Source of the DNA: Solen grandis
Taxonomy: Eukaryota; Mollusca; Bivalvia; Adapedonta; Solenidae
DNA: 64,000 nucleotides
Assembly (NCBI GenBank): GCA_021229015.1
Contig: CM037779.1
Coordinates: forward strand, 310,001-374,000
Reading direction: 5' to 3'
A model generated the notes under the pieces. That model was not told where the DNA came from, ran no database searches, and saw only the letters and a list, made by a program, of their open reading frames with translations. Position 1 is the first letter of the stretch, and every line of letters starts with the position of its first letter. A program made the translations under genes and the position numbers. This document shows, in pieces, positions 11,476-22,490 of the stretch.

Positions 11476-13020
11476 CCGGGCCCCCAAATAACCCTCCGCG
11501 TAAGTGGAGGTACAACGTTACAAGTAATGATTTAATGTGCCCCCCCCCCCCCCCACCGAGAACATTAATACCTTTCCGAACTTCCAAATCTTGAAATTTG
11601 GCATATTAAAAACGTTTTGAGAGCCCCAATACCTCATTTTAAATGTCCTACCAAGGAATTAAAATGTTACTCCGGGTGAATTTTAAATCTCCCTTTTTAA
11701 CATTCAATTTTGGAATAGATACATCAATGTTCTAACGACATATTTAAGGCCAAAAGGACTATGGCCCCAAAAAGTATGTATGGTTCCTGTGACATGCTTG
11801 AAAAATAAGGGTAGGCAGGTCAGGTTTTTTTTTTTTTTGTTGTTGTTGTTGTTGTTTTTTTGCCGCTGCAGTACAAACGTGAGATATAATCCATGTGCTA
11901 TGTAGTTTCCTTGCCAGTGTCACTGCTGCACATACAGGCATTTCATCTTGTTTATCTAATATCTTTTTTATGCACCCTTCTGGTTTTAGTAACCCTAGTT
12001 GGAAAAAGTCGGATGCTCAAATCATACATTTTAATGTTATAGCTCTATGGCTATGACTTGGATCTGTATATTCAACTTTTTTCTATTTAGGCTCAGTCCA
12101 TGATAATTCGGACAGTATTGTGTAGAGAGTGTCCCTTCATGACCCTTTTTCTCAACCAGTTTACATGTAACACTGACATACATTCACTGTGCATGCATCA
12201 CATCCGTGCTAGCTCTTACACTATGCATAGTTTTCAAACGTTTTTTTAATGAATATGAACAAAAAAGTATGTGGTCGAAAAACCGTGAAAACCATATACC
12301 GATAAACGGTAAAACCCATGCTGAACCAAATGGAATGATACATTCGTAAACACGAGTGTTTTTTTTCTACTTGTTTCGCTACATTCGTTCTAATTTTTTA
12401 AATCAAATTTCAAAAAAAGGTCGGAAAAGGGTAAACAGGGGTCTGTCGGATCACAAGAACCATAATTTTACATTTCTCTTTTTGGCCTAAACATAGCCGT
12501 CAGGCAAATAGAAACAGTTTATTTCTAAATTTTTAATTGGATAATTGGTAACAACATATAGAGGGGAATGAGAATCTCGATTAGGTGCCTAGATATTGAT
12601 TTCAGAAAAAAAGATGAATTAAACAAAGTCACAAACTAAACCTTCACAGGCTCGAATCCACTTTTAATTTTTGCGCTAAGTAAAACGTAACATTTTGTGT
12701 ATATATAAGCATATACCACCATTTTTCGTTTACAGAACTTACCGACTTACAATATGTATTTGAAAAAAATATATTTATATTAAAAGATATTTATCATGTA
12801 AATTATTTAAGGAACAAAAACGATGAAATACTAAGCTGAGTAAGGTTGATGTAATTGAGGTCAAGGTTGGTATGGTCCATCAACCGACGACAATTGGTGC
12901 CTCGGAATTGAAATCTGCAATGATAAAATAAACCTCAGGCTATTTCTTTTATCTTTGGAAGCATATTACTGTAAGCTGTACTTATCCTGATTGACAGACA
13001 ATGAACGTAAGTTTCAACAG
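11476..13020. other. No gene seen; short homopolymers only
   Basis: Contains a C-run at 11541-11554 and a T-run with (TTG)n at 11825-11858. I see no coding exon or delimitable element. Confidence 0.5.
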
Positions 13021-13740
13021 GAAGTTGTTCACCGTGGTGACACCTTACGGTCACGCACGTACTTGACCGAAGTTCATGTAAATGTAGTTAACCGTAGTGC
13101 CTCTGTAGTAAACTAGATTGAAGTAGGTTCAAGTAGGTCCAAGACGGCCAAAACGTTAAAATATGGAAAGTTTTATTTAAGTTGACGTGTTAATACAGCC
13201 AACTACGTTGATCTACGAGCAAGTTGGCAAAAGTTGCGACGTCTTACTACGGACATCTATGTTGAACTACGTATGAACTACGTTCAAGTGCATTAGTCAA
13301 ATGCGTTAAACTACGGTAAGCGGCTGTGGACTCAACCACGTAGTACCGTTACTCAACTTTAATGCGTGAACATGGTCATTCCACTTTTGGATCTTTACGA
13401 CACTACATTGCTGCTACTTTTTCCACTATTTTGGGGATATTCTTAAATCTGTCAATCCTCGATGGGAGAGAAAAGGAATTTCTCAACAAATTCTTGCTAA
13501 ATTCAACACCACTTACTCCTATTTTACATTATCTCACTTTAGATGACCTTAGTTAATCTACCGAGCAGTAATATGAACGTACTGTGAACGTACTAAACAT
13601 TATTAGTTGTCCCTACTTGACACTACTTGACCGTAGTGTTAGTCATATTGTCAACTTACTACGGTCAACACAGTAAGCTCTACGGTAGTGTCAATTACCG
13701 TCAACTAAGGTTAACTACGTTCAAACTACAGTCACAGAAG
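13020..13740. repeat. Motif-dense repeat: many copies of TACGGTCAA-like words in both orientations
   Basis: Words such as 'ttaaccgtagtg' (13089), 'gaactacgttcaa' (13280), 'aaactacggtaag' (13307), 'ttgaccgtagtg' (13627), 'cttactacggtcaa' (13654) and 'ctacggtagtgtcaa' (13681) recur. They flank a motif-poor centre (13360-13560). The layout looks like a non-autonomous element or decayed satellite, but no ends could be fixed. Confidence 0.55.
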
Positions 13741-14650
13741 GGTCCCAAACCGTTATTCACCGCATATATATTTTGAACATGTTGAAGGTTTTCAAGCTAA
13801 ATACTGCCAAATCATGGGCCTCTTGTCGTTTCACAAAGGTCAATAAAGGACATCCTACGTGCATGACCGTAAGATGTGACCACGGCTTAAGGCAGAAAAA
13901 AGAAATGGAACCATCTTTCAAGAACATTTCACAAAACATTGCAAAGAGCGCGACGAAGATAAGCACATTGCAAATGGGTGTCATTTTGTGAATACGTGGT
14001 AAGAGATATTTTAGACGAGTGTAAATGATATACCAAACAATTAATAGCTGGCAGGTGATAATCACCGATTTCCTATCATTTCGCCTCTCACCGCTATGGG
14101 TTCAAGTCACTGTCTGGCCACCCCGATTATTCAATCAATAGCTTATTTCTAAGATTTACATAGTAAATAACATAGGGCATATAGTAACAAAATATATTGG
14201 TTATGGCGATTTGTTTTCAATTAAAGATGGTATTGAATATAATAATATATATCATCAAGCAAAAAGTACATGTGGGAGAAAAGTTTAAGAAAAGTAAACA
14301 AAAAACAAACAAACAGATAGAGGGGAAAATCATGCTGCTTTATCTTCGCATCCATTTGATAGTTATAAGAGTGAGATTCCTGGTTGTGCTAACGATCTAT
14401 ACTGCTTTTATTATAAATACTATTAGTAATTTACAATAAACTAATAAAATATAAATTTTGAATTTGACTGTTATTCATGTTATGACTTGCACGTGGTCCG
14501 CGAGGCCTCTGTGTACTTCGGTTCTTCCTTCACCCGAAATTATTTGGGTATTGATATGTGACTTGAGATGACTCAAAAACAACGACTTAATATTCATACC
14601 CTAAAACAGACTTTGTTAATTCATGAAATATGAATACTTTGAAAACTTAC

Positions 14651-14861
14651 CTCTTTTCACACAGCGGCATATAAGAACGCGTACAACTGGCGTCTAACCA
14701 GGTCAAGTTATAATTTGCCGCAATTATCACACAGTTTTGACCATTTCCGCCATCAGGATCACCAGGACGAAAGTCTAGATATTCCGCCGTTGTGTCCGTA
14801 TCATACCACATCCATATCCCTTCCATCACCTCGTCCGTCAGTCCGATCCAGTGATAAGGAT
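14651..14861 (-). CDS. C-type lectin domain, third CTLD exon
   Basis: The acceptor 'aattcaacag' precedes 14861 and the donor 'gtaag' follows 14651. The exon gives the C-terminal half of a CTLD: PYHWIGLTDE (WIGL motif), WMWYDTD, a long-loop segment with DPD where Ca-dependent lectins have EPN/QPD, CVIIA, WLDASC (equivalent of WND) and MPLCEK with the last conserved Cys. It joins the exon at 15296-15386 in phase (AAA G|AT giving Lys-Asp). It ends in mid-codon, so more coding sequence probably lies below 14651. A secreted or membrane pattern-recognition role is typical of the family. Sugar binding is uncertain given the altered motifs. Confidence 0.9.
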
Positions 14862-15295
14862 CTGTTGAATTAAAAAAAAAGTATTTTGACCTAATATCTT
14901 TATATTTTTTATCTACGTTTTTTTTTCTGCTTACGAATAATTATAATACACGTATAGTACATGTACAACTACGTATTCCTGTCAATATTTGAGAATAGTA
15001 GACTAAACTACCAAATATCTTTCCTCATTTTATCCGTTCTATGGTGCAGTCGCTAGCGAATAAGCAGTTACGGTCAAGTTTGATTGGTGTTTTTTAGCAC
15101 ATTATTGATACGGCAGTATTATTTAAAGTATACAAAATATGATACGCAAAAAAAAACCGTAATGTAAACTTATATATACAATCTACATATTGTATGTCAA
15201 ACTCATTTTTCACGTGACTATACGAGTCAGTATGACAAAAAGTATTATATGTTCTCTTTCGTTCATATAGATTTTGAAACATAATTGTTGGATAC

Positions 15296-15386
15296 CTTTG
15301 AGGTTTCCCACGAAGCTCTTGATGAAACTGTCCTCCACAGCATTTTCTATGTGAACGAGGTGCGCGTGATAGTGCTGACAGAAGCT
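15296..15386 (-). CDS. C-type lectin domain, second CTLD exon
   Basis: A 91-bp exon between the acceptor 'tttcttgtcag' and the donor 'gtatcc'. It reads SFCQHYHAHLVHIENAVEDS and then FIKSFVGNLK. This is the central CTLD segment with a conserved Cys, the HLVHIEN strand and the E..FI helix. It is phase 0 at the 5' side (after GCT GAG) and phase 1 at the 3' side. It was missed as an ORF because it is short and lacks Met. Confidence 0.9.
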
Positions 15387-15945
15387 CTGACAAGAAATAA
15401 ATGTGTGTAAACATTTCTTGGAGAGATATTATATTATCTCTGTTTAATTTTGGCCATATTCTCAGACAGAAAAGTACCTTCACATTGACTTACAAAGAGA
15501 TGAAACACAGTACTCAGAAATTGGGAAGTGTGCGGGGGAAGGTCCGCAGACCATAGTGCTCCTGGGAAATTATGATGTACTGAATCGTTCTTTACCTTTT
15601 GCAGGCCCAATTTGTTAACTTTCGAGAGGGAATAGTATAAGTTGTAAAAACTGGGTTCCCATTTAATGCAAACAGAAACGTGTCTATAGACATACGAGTA
15701 TTGATTAGTAATCCTTTACCTCATACGTTTTGCCACCTTGGCAAACATAGCAGATCCAGGTCAGGGGCTGTCTGACCAGTGTCTCATATGTTTGCTCAAA
15801 CAAAAGTGTAGCTCAGATTCTGCCAAAAAAAATATTTTGTTTTATATACCTTTTAAAAGTCGATAAATCAATATTCATCAAGTAATAAATGTGTGTATGA
15901 AGGGGCTAAGCTCCTTTGTTATACAATTGTTGTATTAAATGATAC

Positions 15946-16034
15946 CTCAGCTTCCATGAACGTTAAACCGTGCCTCCCAGTAAGGTAACATGAGCCCTGG
16001 AACACAGTCCACCCATCGGGACAGTCCTGTATCT
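15946..16034 (-). CDS. C-type lectin domain, first CTLD exon
   Basis: An 89-bp exon from the acceptor 'gttacag' to the donor 'gtatc'. It reads IQDCPDGWTVFQGSCYLTGR and then HGLTFMEAE. That is the classic CTLD opening (C..GW..F.GSCY), followed by the 'W..A...C' region with Phe-Met in place of Trp. The two leading bases complete a codon from an upstream exon, probably encoding a signal peptide or stalk, which I could not find to the right (higher coordinates). A SINE with an 11-bp target duplication ends just upstream of this acceptor. Confidence 0.88.
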
Positions 16035-16049
16035 CTGTAACAATCAAGG

Positions 16050-16304
16050 TTGCTGTTGCTGTATTGGGGTTTACCGTCGCTGCGATAGCATTTCAATCAT
16101 ATAGCGACGTCCAGCTAATTACAGGTGGAGGAAGACCCCGAGTACACAGAGGTACCCGGGTAGAACCACCGACCTACCGCAAGCCAGCTGGAAGGCTTCC
16201 TCACATGAAAAATCCGAAGTCCCTACCGGGATTCGAACCCACAGCGGTGAGGGGCTGAGAGATTTGTAGTCCACGACTGTAACCGCTCGGCCACGGCGGC
16301 CCCC
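16050..16304 (-). mobile_element. Full-length tRNA-derived SINE (family 1) with 11-bp TSD
   Basis: Read on -, it starts GGGGCCGCCG with A box TGGCCGAGCGG and B box GGTTCGAATCC (a Leu/Ser-type tRNA head). The family body follows, and it ends in a CAGCAA-type tail. The target duplication 'aacaatcaagg' is perfect at 16039-16049 and 16305-16315. It lies in the intron upstream of the first CTLD exon, in the same orientation as the lectin gene. Confidence 0.95.
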
Positions 16305-16554
16305 AACAATCAAGGATACCAGTTAATGAATCAATAATGGTAATAATGTTTATAAAGAAAATGATAGATAAAGTACTTAAACCACTGGAAATCACAGAAC
16401 TTGATAAGGTAGCCTCTGTTATCGAACCTGGTGTTTCCAACTTAGATAAAGTCAAAATAAAGTTACATTTTAAGGTTGACATCCATCTTGAACAATCTTG
16501 ACAGCCACGGTAAATCTGCAGAAGCAGTCTGACATGAACCAATTATCCCAATCC

Positions 16555-18120
16555 CAGCTGTATACGTCGGTTGACAACGTATACAACTTCTGGTGGGCAT
16601 TATTCGTTGGTTGACAACGTATACAACTTCTAGTGAGCTATATTCGTTGGTTGACAACGTATACAGCTTCTGGTGGGCTATATTCGTTGGTTGACAACGT
16701 ATACAACTTCTGGTGGGCATTATTCGTTGGTTGACAACGTATACAACTTCTGGTGAGCTATATTCGTTGGTTGACAACGTATACAGCTTCTGGTGGGCTA
16801 TATTCGTTGGTTGACAACGTATACAGCTTCTGGTGAGCTATATTCGTCGGTTGACAACGTATACACTTCTGGTGAGCTATATTCGTTGGTTGACAACTTA
16901 TACAACATCTGGTGGGCAATATTCGTTGGTTGACAACGTATACAACTTCTGGTGAGCTATATTCGTTGGTTGACAACGTATACAACTTCTGGTGGGCTAT
17001 ATTCGTTGGTTGACAACGTATACAACTTCTGGTGGGCAATATTCGTTGGTTGACAACGTATACAACTTCTGGTGGGCTATATTCGTTGGTTGACAACGTA
17101 TACAACTTCTGGTGGGCTATATTCGTTGGTTGACAACGTATACAGCTTCTGGTGGGCTATATTCGTTGGTTGACAACGTATACAACTTCAGGTGGGCTAT
17201 ATACGTTGGTTGACAACGTATACAACTTCTGGTGGGCTATATTCGTTGGTTGACAACGTATACAACTTCTGGTGGGCTATATTCGTTGGTTGACAACGTA
17301 TACAACTTCTGGTTGGCTATATACGTTGGTTGACAATGTATACAACTTCCGGTGGGCTATATACGTTGGTTGACAATGTAAACACTTTCTGGTTGGCTAT
17401 ATACGTTGGTTGACAATGTATACAACTTCTGGTGGGCTATATTCGTTGGTTGACAACGTATACAACTTCTGGTAGGCTATATACGTTGGTTGACAATGTA
17501 TACAACTTCTGGTGGGCAATATTCGTTGGTTGACAATGTATACAACTTCTGGTGGGCTATATTCGTTGGTTGACAACGTATACAACTTCTGGTGGGCTAT
17601 ATTCGTTGGTTGACAATGTATACAACTTCTGGTGGGCTATATTCGTTGGTTGACAACGTATACAACTTCTGGTGGGCTATATTCGTTGGTTGACAACGTA
17701 TACAACTTCTGGTGGGCTATATACGTTGGTTGACAATGTATACAACTTCTGGTGGGCAATATTCGTTGGTTGACAACGTATACAACTTCTGGTGGGCTAT
17801 ATACGTTGGTTGACAATGTATACAACTTCTGGTGGGCTATATACGTTGGTTGACAATGTATACAACTTCTGGTGGGCTATATTCGTTGGTTGACAACGTA
17901 TACAACTTCTGGTGGGCAATATTCGTTGGTTGACAACGTATACAACTTCTGGTGAGCTATATTCGTTGGTTGACAACGTATACAACTTCTGGTGGGCTAT
18001 ATTCGTTGGTTGACAACATATACAACTTCTGGTGGGCTATATTCGTTGGTTTACAACGTATACAACTTCTGGTGGGCTATATTCGTTGGTTGACAATGTA
18101 TACAGCTTACGTAAGCTATT
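16555..18120. repeat. 40-bp satellite array, ~39 copies
   Basis: The unit is 'ttcgttggttgacaacgtat' followed by 'acaacttctggtgggctata', at an almost constant 40-bp spacing with few substitutions and rare 1-bp indels (for example near 16863). The minus strand is free of stops in all three frames, which creates several 60-115-residue ORFs (YTLSTNEYSPPEV / VYVVNQRI / CIRCQPTNIAHQK). These are array translations. The array is upstream of the lectin exons. Confidence 0.97.
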
Positions 18121-18253
18121 TACTTTGGATAAATGCATACACTTTTGAAATAGGTCCTTCACCTTAATGTATATAGCTCACATGGTAGGTGACCAGTATT
18201 ACACATAATTGTGATTATACTTGATCGACATAATCACCATTAAAATCTTCGAA

Positions 18254-18392
18254 GTAGCAGTAGTTTATTTGTTTGCTTGAATTAAACGCCCGACCAACAT
18301 TATTTCAGTCATTTGGGGAATTTTGTCTACATGAAACTAATATAGTGTTGCCGCACTGCGGTCGTAGACAAGTGACATGATAGAAGTAGATC
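18254..18392 (-). repeat. SINE (family 2) 3' part, minus orientation
   Basis: 'ttatttcagtcatttgggga', 'atagtgttgccgcactgcgg' and 'gtagacaagtgacatga' match the inverted 3' half of the copies at 32237-32390 and 46966-47275. It lies next to a plus-oriented copy, forming an inverted pair. Confidence 0.7.
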
Positions 18393-18399
18393 TTGTACA

Positions 18400-18687
18400 G
18401 TAGCAGTGCAGTAGTAGAATGGGTGGTCGTGGGTTCAGTACCCAACCGCGACACACCAAACTCTCTTAAAATTGTAATGGTAGCTCCCTAATTGGCGCTC
18501 AGCATAGATGGATAAGGGTAGTTCCAGGACTGGTTTGCCCGGTTTCAGGATAATGTGACTTTTGTGGTACCATGCCACATTTCTATGGCGTGATACTGCA
18601 GTTTGGCAGAAATATATATGCCTTAAGTAGACCTAGCCTCCAAATGACTGAAATACTATCTGTGGGACGTTAACCCAACAAAAACCT
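18400..18687 (+). mobile_element. tRNA-derived SINE (family 2)
   Basis: The B-box-like 'gggttcagtacccaa' lies near the start, followed by the family body ('ggataagggtagttccagga', 'ggataatgtgact', 'ggcgtgatactgcag') and tail 'aaatgactgaaatactat' plus 'gggacgttaaccc'. Other copies are at 21145-21360 (+), 46966-47275 (-) and 62100-62520 (-). Confidence 0.75.
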
Positions 18688-18911
18688 CATTAAGTTCATA
18701 CGCATACAATCGTAAAAAAAATCAAACACGAGGCTTTTGGAGAAACATAATAATCAACATCAGTAGCGGTCTCAAAATTGTGGTAAATACGAATAAAAAT
18801 TTAACATCATGAATACATGAGTAGAAAAAAAAATGTTGTTATATAAATATTTGTGACGATGCGTCGTCACGGGTATAGGTACAATCTCTGACAACTGCGT
18901 CAGGGAGTCGA

Positions 18912-18982
18912 CTCTTTGGCTCAGTAGTTAGAGCATTGGGTTATCACGCCGGCGGACCGAGTTCGATTCCGGGCCAGGCCGT
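18912..18982 (+). other. tRNA-like sequence (degenerate; probable tRNA pseudogene or SINE head)
   Basis: 'tggctcagtagttagagc' resembles a tRNA D-arm/A box and 'gttcgattcc' a B box about 30 bases later. The T-stem pairs poorly and no acceptor stem forms, so I do not call it a functional tRNA. Confidence 0.45.
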
Positions 18983-19302
18983 GTTTGTTACATATTTATC
19001 CACGGTAAAATTATGACACCTGTAATTTTTCTAATGAAACGTTACTGCGGTTAAAGGACGAACGAACAGATGGACGGGCGGACGAAAAAAAACATACACA
19101 CAGACAGAAACACTTCCAATACTTTACAACTACACCAGTATCAATACAAATATCAACATCAGCAACAATGATAGCAACAACAACAATTACATGAATTCGT
19201 TAATCTGTGTTGATGACGATGATGGTGATGATGCTGACGACGACAATGCTGATGATCATTATATCTTTCGGAAATGAGCTAAATACGTTGATATTCAGCA
19301 TC

Positions 19303-19412
19303 CTAACGTATACAGCCTACGGTGAGCTGTATTCAATGTAAGCTGTATACGGTTTTATAGTTGACGTATACAGGTCACGCGTAAGCTGTATAGGGCGTGA
19401 GCTCTATACGGT
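19303..19412 (+). repeat. Isolated relatives of the 40-bp satellite unit
   Basis: 'aacgtatacagcctacggtg' followed by 'agctgtattc' is close to the satellite's 'acgtatacagcttctggtga'. Two further inverted or partial forms follow ('aagctgtatacgg', 'gtatacaggtcacgcgtaag', 'gagctctatacgg'). These forms are more palindromic than the array units 1.2 kb upstream. Confidence 0.6.
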
Positions 19413-19540
19413 GTAACATGGCGGTTATCAAATGAACGTCAGCGTCATATATGTTAGTACAAACGTCACTTAAAACACTGATTTTCAAACGATAGCAATA
19501 TTTAAAAATATTGTCAATAGAACATGAATATTACCGTAAT

Positions 19541-19697
19541 TTAAGGTAAAGTCCCTGTAATGGTTCCGCTACGTCTTGGACCACTTAACCTCTACCAAGA
19601 TAACCAACATACCCTAATGAAACATTAGGAAACCTTGGTTATCTCCGTGAAAGGCCATGAGTTCCGAAATGTAGCGAAACCAATACAGGGACTTTAA
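19541..19697. mobile_element. Small MITE-like inverted repeat, ~155 bp
   Basis: The left end 'taaagtccctgtaatggttc' pairs with the right end 'aaaccaatacagggacttta'. A second inner pair, 'aagataaccaa' and 'ttggttatct', is nested inside. TTAA occurs at both edges, but no symmetric duplication could be fixed. Confidence 0.6.
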
Positions 19698-19699
19698 CT

Positions 19700-21010
19700 A
19701 AAGACATTTCCGATTTTGACGCCAAACCGGCCCGACTGTAGTAATTAGAGAGAGAAGGGGGATTGGGATAGACAGAGAGAGATGGGGTGTAACATACTTG
19801 CAAATACCGGAATGATTCCCAAAATCAGGAGCAAACCCTGAAAGTGTCGCATTTTTCGCCGTGAAGTGTTTAGCCACTTATCTCATAAACAGGATGCGAT
19901 GATAAGGCTTTGTCATAAGGGCACACTATCACTGAAATCGCAGTTTTATTTCGGTGGAAACCATTTATACTGATAACGACTTCTGGTGAGAATTAGAAAA
20001 CTACGTAAGTTGACCGATATCGTGAGGCGCCTTGCTCTGTCAATATTGTTCTTTGACCAGGACTTTAAGCCTTTGTATTTTGAGAAAGTTCAGAGTGAAA
20101 CTCGGAAATTGGGGGAAAATAGCATATTGATAATTCAGTTAAGGAAGATTTAGTTACGCTGAAAAAGAAAACTAGTGTGTAAGCACTTCTTACAATGTAT
20201 GTTCACCCTGTCAGAAATATGAACACTTTAATTTTGAGAGAAAATACGCAATTTGGGGAAGTGTGGTTTTATTTCCCAAATATGGGAGAGAAAAACGATT
20301 GTTGGCAATGGAGTATAGCGAATTATAAGCCACAGTTACAAAAGCTGAGAAAGGCCTGTTGAAATATGGATTAGATGGTCTTGAAGCCGATCCCCACTGG
20401 GACGAGAAAATGTCCATGTCACTGGTCGGACCGATGTCATGACCGTGTTGCATTGTGTGACGTCATACCACTAGTGCTAATTCAATAAATTCAGCGGGAA
20501 TTTAAAAGCAATACGCGATATAATGATTCAACAACATGGTAAACACGATTATACATAATATAGACAATTGCGCTTATGCACCCTATTACGTAATCTGTTA
20601 AAACTTGTTAGTTTGCGGTTACCCAACCTACCCACACAAAATGTCCCTACGCTGTTTTCTTTCTCATCACACGTAAATTCTTTTAATCGAAAATATACTT
20701 TTCTCACTCGATATCAAATGAAAAGTATAGAAAAAGGAGATGCGAAGTTACAATTTTTAAAACATGTAAAACAATGGATTCACGTATAAAGCAATTACAT
20801 TTATCGTTATAATTGTCTCTTTTTTTATTATAATTATCATCATCTTTAGTATCATCAATTTGTTATTATTATTATTATTATTATTCATGGATTTAGATGG
20901 GCTGTACTCAGAGTTTTATGACCATGCTGATATCTTTGTTCAGGCTCCAATCTTCACCGCTGCTAAATCTTTCATTAAAACCTGCGTACTGACCGAAATT
21001 ACAAGAGAAA
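19700..21010. other. No gene supported
   Basis: Contains short ORFs only. A frame at 20889-21019 (MDLDGLYSEFYDHADIF) would continue as IVKGDLIDRTTML if the 79-bp MITE and one target duplication are ignored. This hints at an old coding fragment, but I do not recognise it and see no splice sites. Confidence 0.3.
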
Positions 21011-21019
21011 TTGTTAAGG

Positions 21020-21098
21020 CATCGTCGAATTCCCCCGGCTGACTTATTCCGTTTCACTACATGTCATGTAATAAGTCAGCCGGGGGTATTCGACGATG
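21020..21098. mobile_element. 79-bp MITE with 29-bp TIRs and 9-bp TSD
   Basis: Arms 21020-21048 and 21070-21098 are reverse complements at 28 of 29 positions and begin and end CATCGTCG...CGACGATG. The loop is 21 nt. The direct repeat 'ttgttaagg' is perfect at 21011-21019 and 21099-21107. A 9-bp duplication with long TIRs is characteristic of Mutator-like transposition. Confidence 0.92.
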
Positions 21099-21144
21099 TT
21101 GTTAAGGGTGACCTTATAGACCGAACTACAATGTTAAAAAAACC

Positions 21145-21360
21145 TTACCGGTCACGGTAGCCGAGAGCTTACATTGTCCGCCCCGTAATTGGGGGCCGTG
21201 TGTTTGATCCTTCCCAAGTCGTTAAATGGTATCGATACATATCCTATGTGTTTGGCTCATTATGCTCGTCTGGGTGTAATAGGATGTGGTGTGTGATCTC
21301 GCAAAAGTCCACAAATGACTGAAATACTGTCGGTGGGATGTTAAACCGAAGCAAATAAAC
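21145..21360 (+). mobile_element. tRNA-derived SINE (family 2)
   Basis: The head contains A-box-like 'tagccgagagc' and B-box-like 'gtgtttgatcc', and the tail is 'aaatgactgaaatactgtcg' plus 'gtgggatgttaaacc'. The flank 21361-22454 shows a short (GA)n at 21776-21789 and nothing else. Confidence 0.75.
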
Positions 21361-22454
21361 TTAAATTACGGATAATAAACACCCCAATCTATCTACTAAG
21401 GGATTTGAGTTATTTTTTACCCCTTACGTAAACAATACTCGTACACCGCACAGGCTTACTACGGGTAAATATGACAGTAACTTTATCTATTGTCATGTCA
21501 CTGATAAACAACTACATTTCCGGGATTGCATTAAGATTCATAGGCAATGTGTCCTACCTCTTCCTGAATAAATATGCTAATATGTCATTATCTAATTTTA
21601 ATAGATAGTATTTATACACAAACTCAGTGACACGTTGAAACGATCAGTGAACTGAAAGTATAACGACTATCCGTTCACAAGCTTCAATTAGTAACGTGAA
21701 ACTGGTTTCAAGTTTTACCCAAAACAACATTTTTTTTAACCAGCGTGTAATTGTATTGTATGAAATAAACTTTCGAGAGAGAGAGAGAGGTATGTGTGTG
21801 TAAATCAAAAATGCCGCTAACTTCCAAATGTTAGTTATAATCTTATTTTGACCCCTTCCCCAACCCACACAGATATCAAGGTATATGTGCGCATACAGTT
21901 ACCTGTGGGAGTGCAACGAAACGTGTCGTCATTGTACGTAAAAAATCCCCCTAATATTTTCCGTAGCTATTTTTAGGTTGACTCCATAACCCATATTATC
22001 AATTGAGTGACAATATGCCAAAATGGGTTTGAAGCTTTCAAAAAGAAAGAAATCAAAAAGTCAAGTAAGTTAAATGATTTTAGTACATTTCTATCTATCT
22101 GTCTGTCTGTCTTTCTGTTTGTCTTGATGTTGGTTTTCATAGTTACATGTGTATTTATCAAGTGTTTATATTTCATTTGAATTTTGTTGATTACGTCATT
22201 CTTTATAATTTTTTTATTAATTTTTTGGGTTATTTCTATAATTATCTTTATCATTTTTTTACGTTTAAATGATATTTCCTCTCTATTAAACAAATTCCTC
22301 GTATATTCAGGGGTCTATGAAGCGTGAAATCAAATATATATGAAGGATTTTCGCGGATCAATTCGCGTGGAAAATACAATAAACGAATCCATGGTAACCC
22401 GTCCCTTGCAGACAATAATGTTGTTACAGTATATCCTTCGTTTATCTATTGCAG

Positions 22455-22490
22455 GACTTGTACATTACCCCAGTGTCTTCGTTCTACGAG
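22455..22490 (+). CDS. Tandem-CARD gene, upstream exon (tyrosine-motif segment)
   Basis: A 36-bp exon between the acceptor 'tttatctattgcag' and the donor 'gtaagt', phase 0 on both sides, reading DLYITPVSSFYE. It is placed in the gene because the next two exons are also phase 0 and read on without a stop. Such a small exon needs transcript support. No initiator Met is seen, so earlier exons should exist to the left. Confidence 0.55.

Noticed and set aside
11221..11487. 88-residue repetitive protein on the minus strand
   Set aside because: It is the 60-bp minisatellite in frame, with no promoter, splice or domain context.
13757..13984. Minus-strand 75-residue ORF starting MTPICNVLIFVALFAMF, like a signal peptide
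   Set aside because: The opposite strand is equally open, no splice or domain support exists, and it borders the repeat at 13020-13740. Not strong enough to call a gene.
16463..17985. Series of minus-strand ORFs with Cys-containing repeats in the 40-bp array
   Set aside because: All are direct translations of the satellite and appear in every frame.
16555..18120. CRISPR-like array
   Set aside because: Units are contiguous 40-bp repeats with no unique spacers, and the DNA is eukaryotic.
18912..18982. Functional tRNA gene
   Set aside because: A and B boxes are present, but the acceptor and T stems do not pair.
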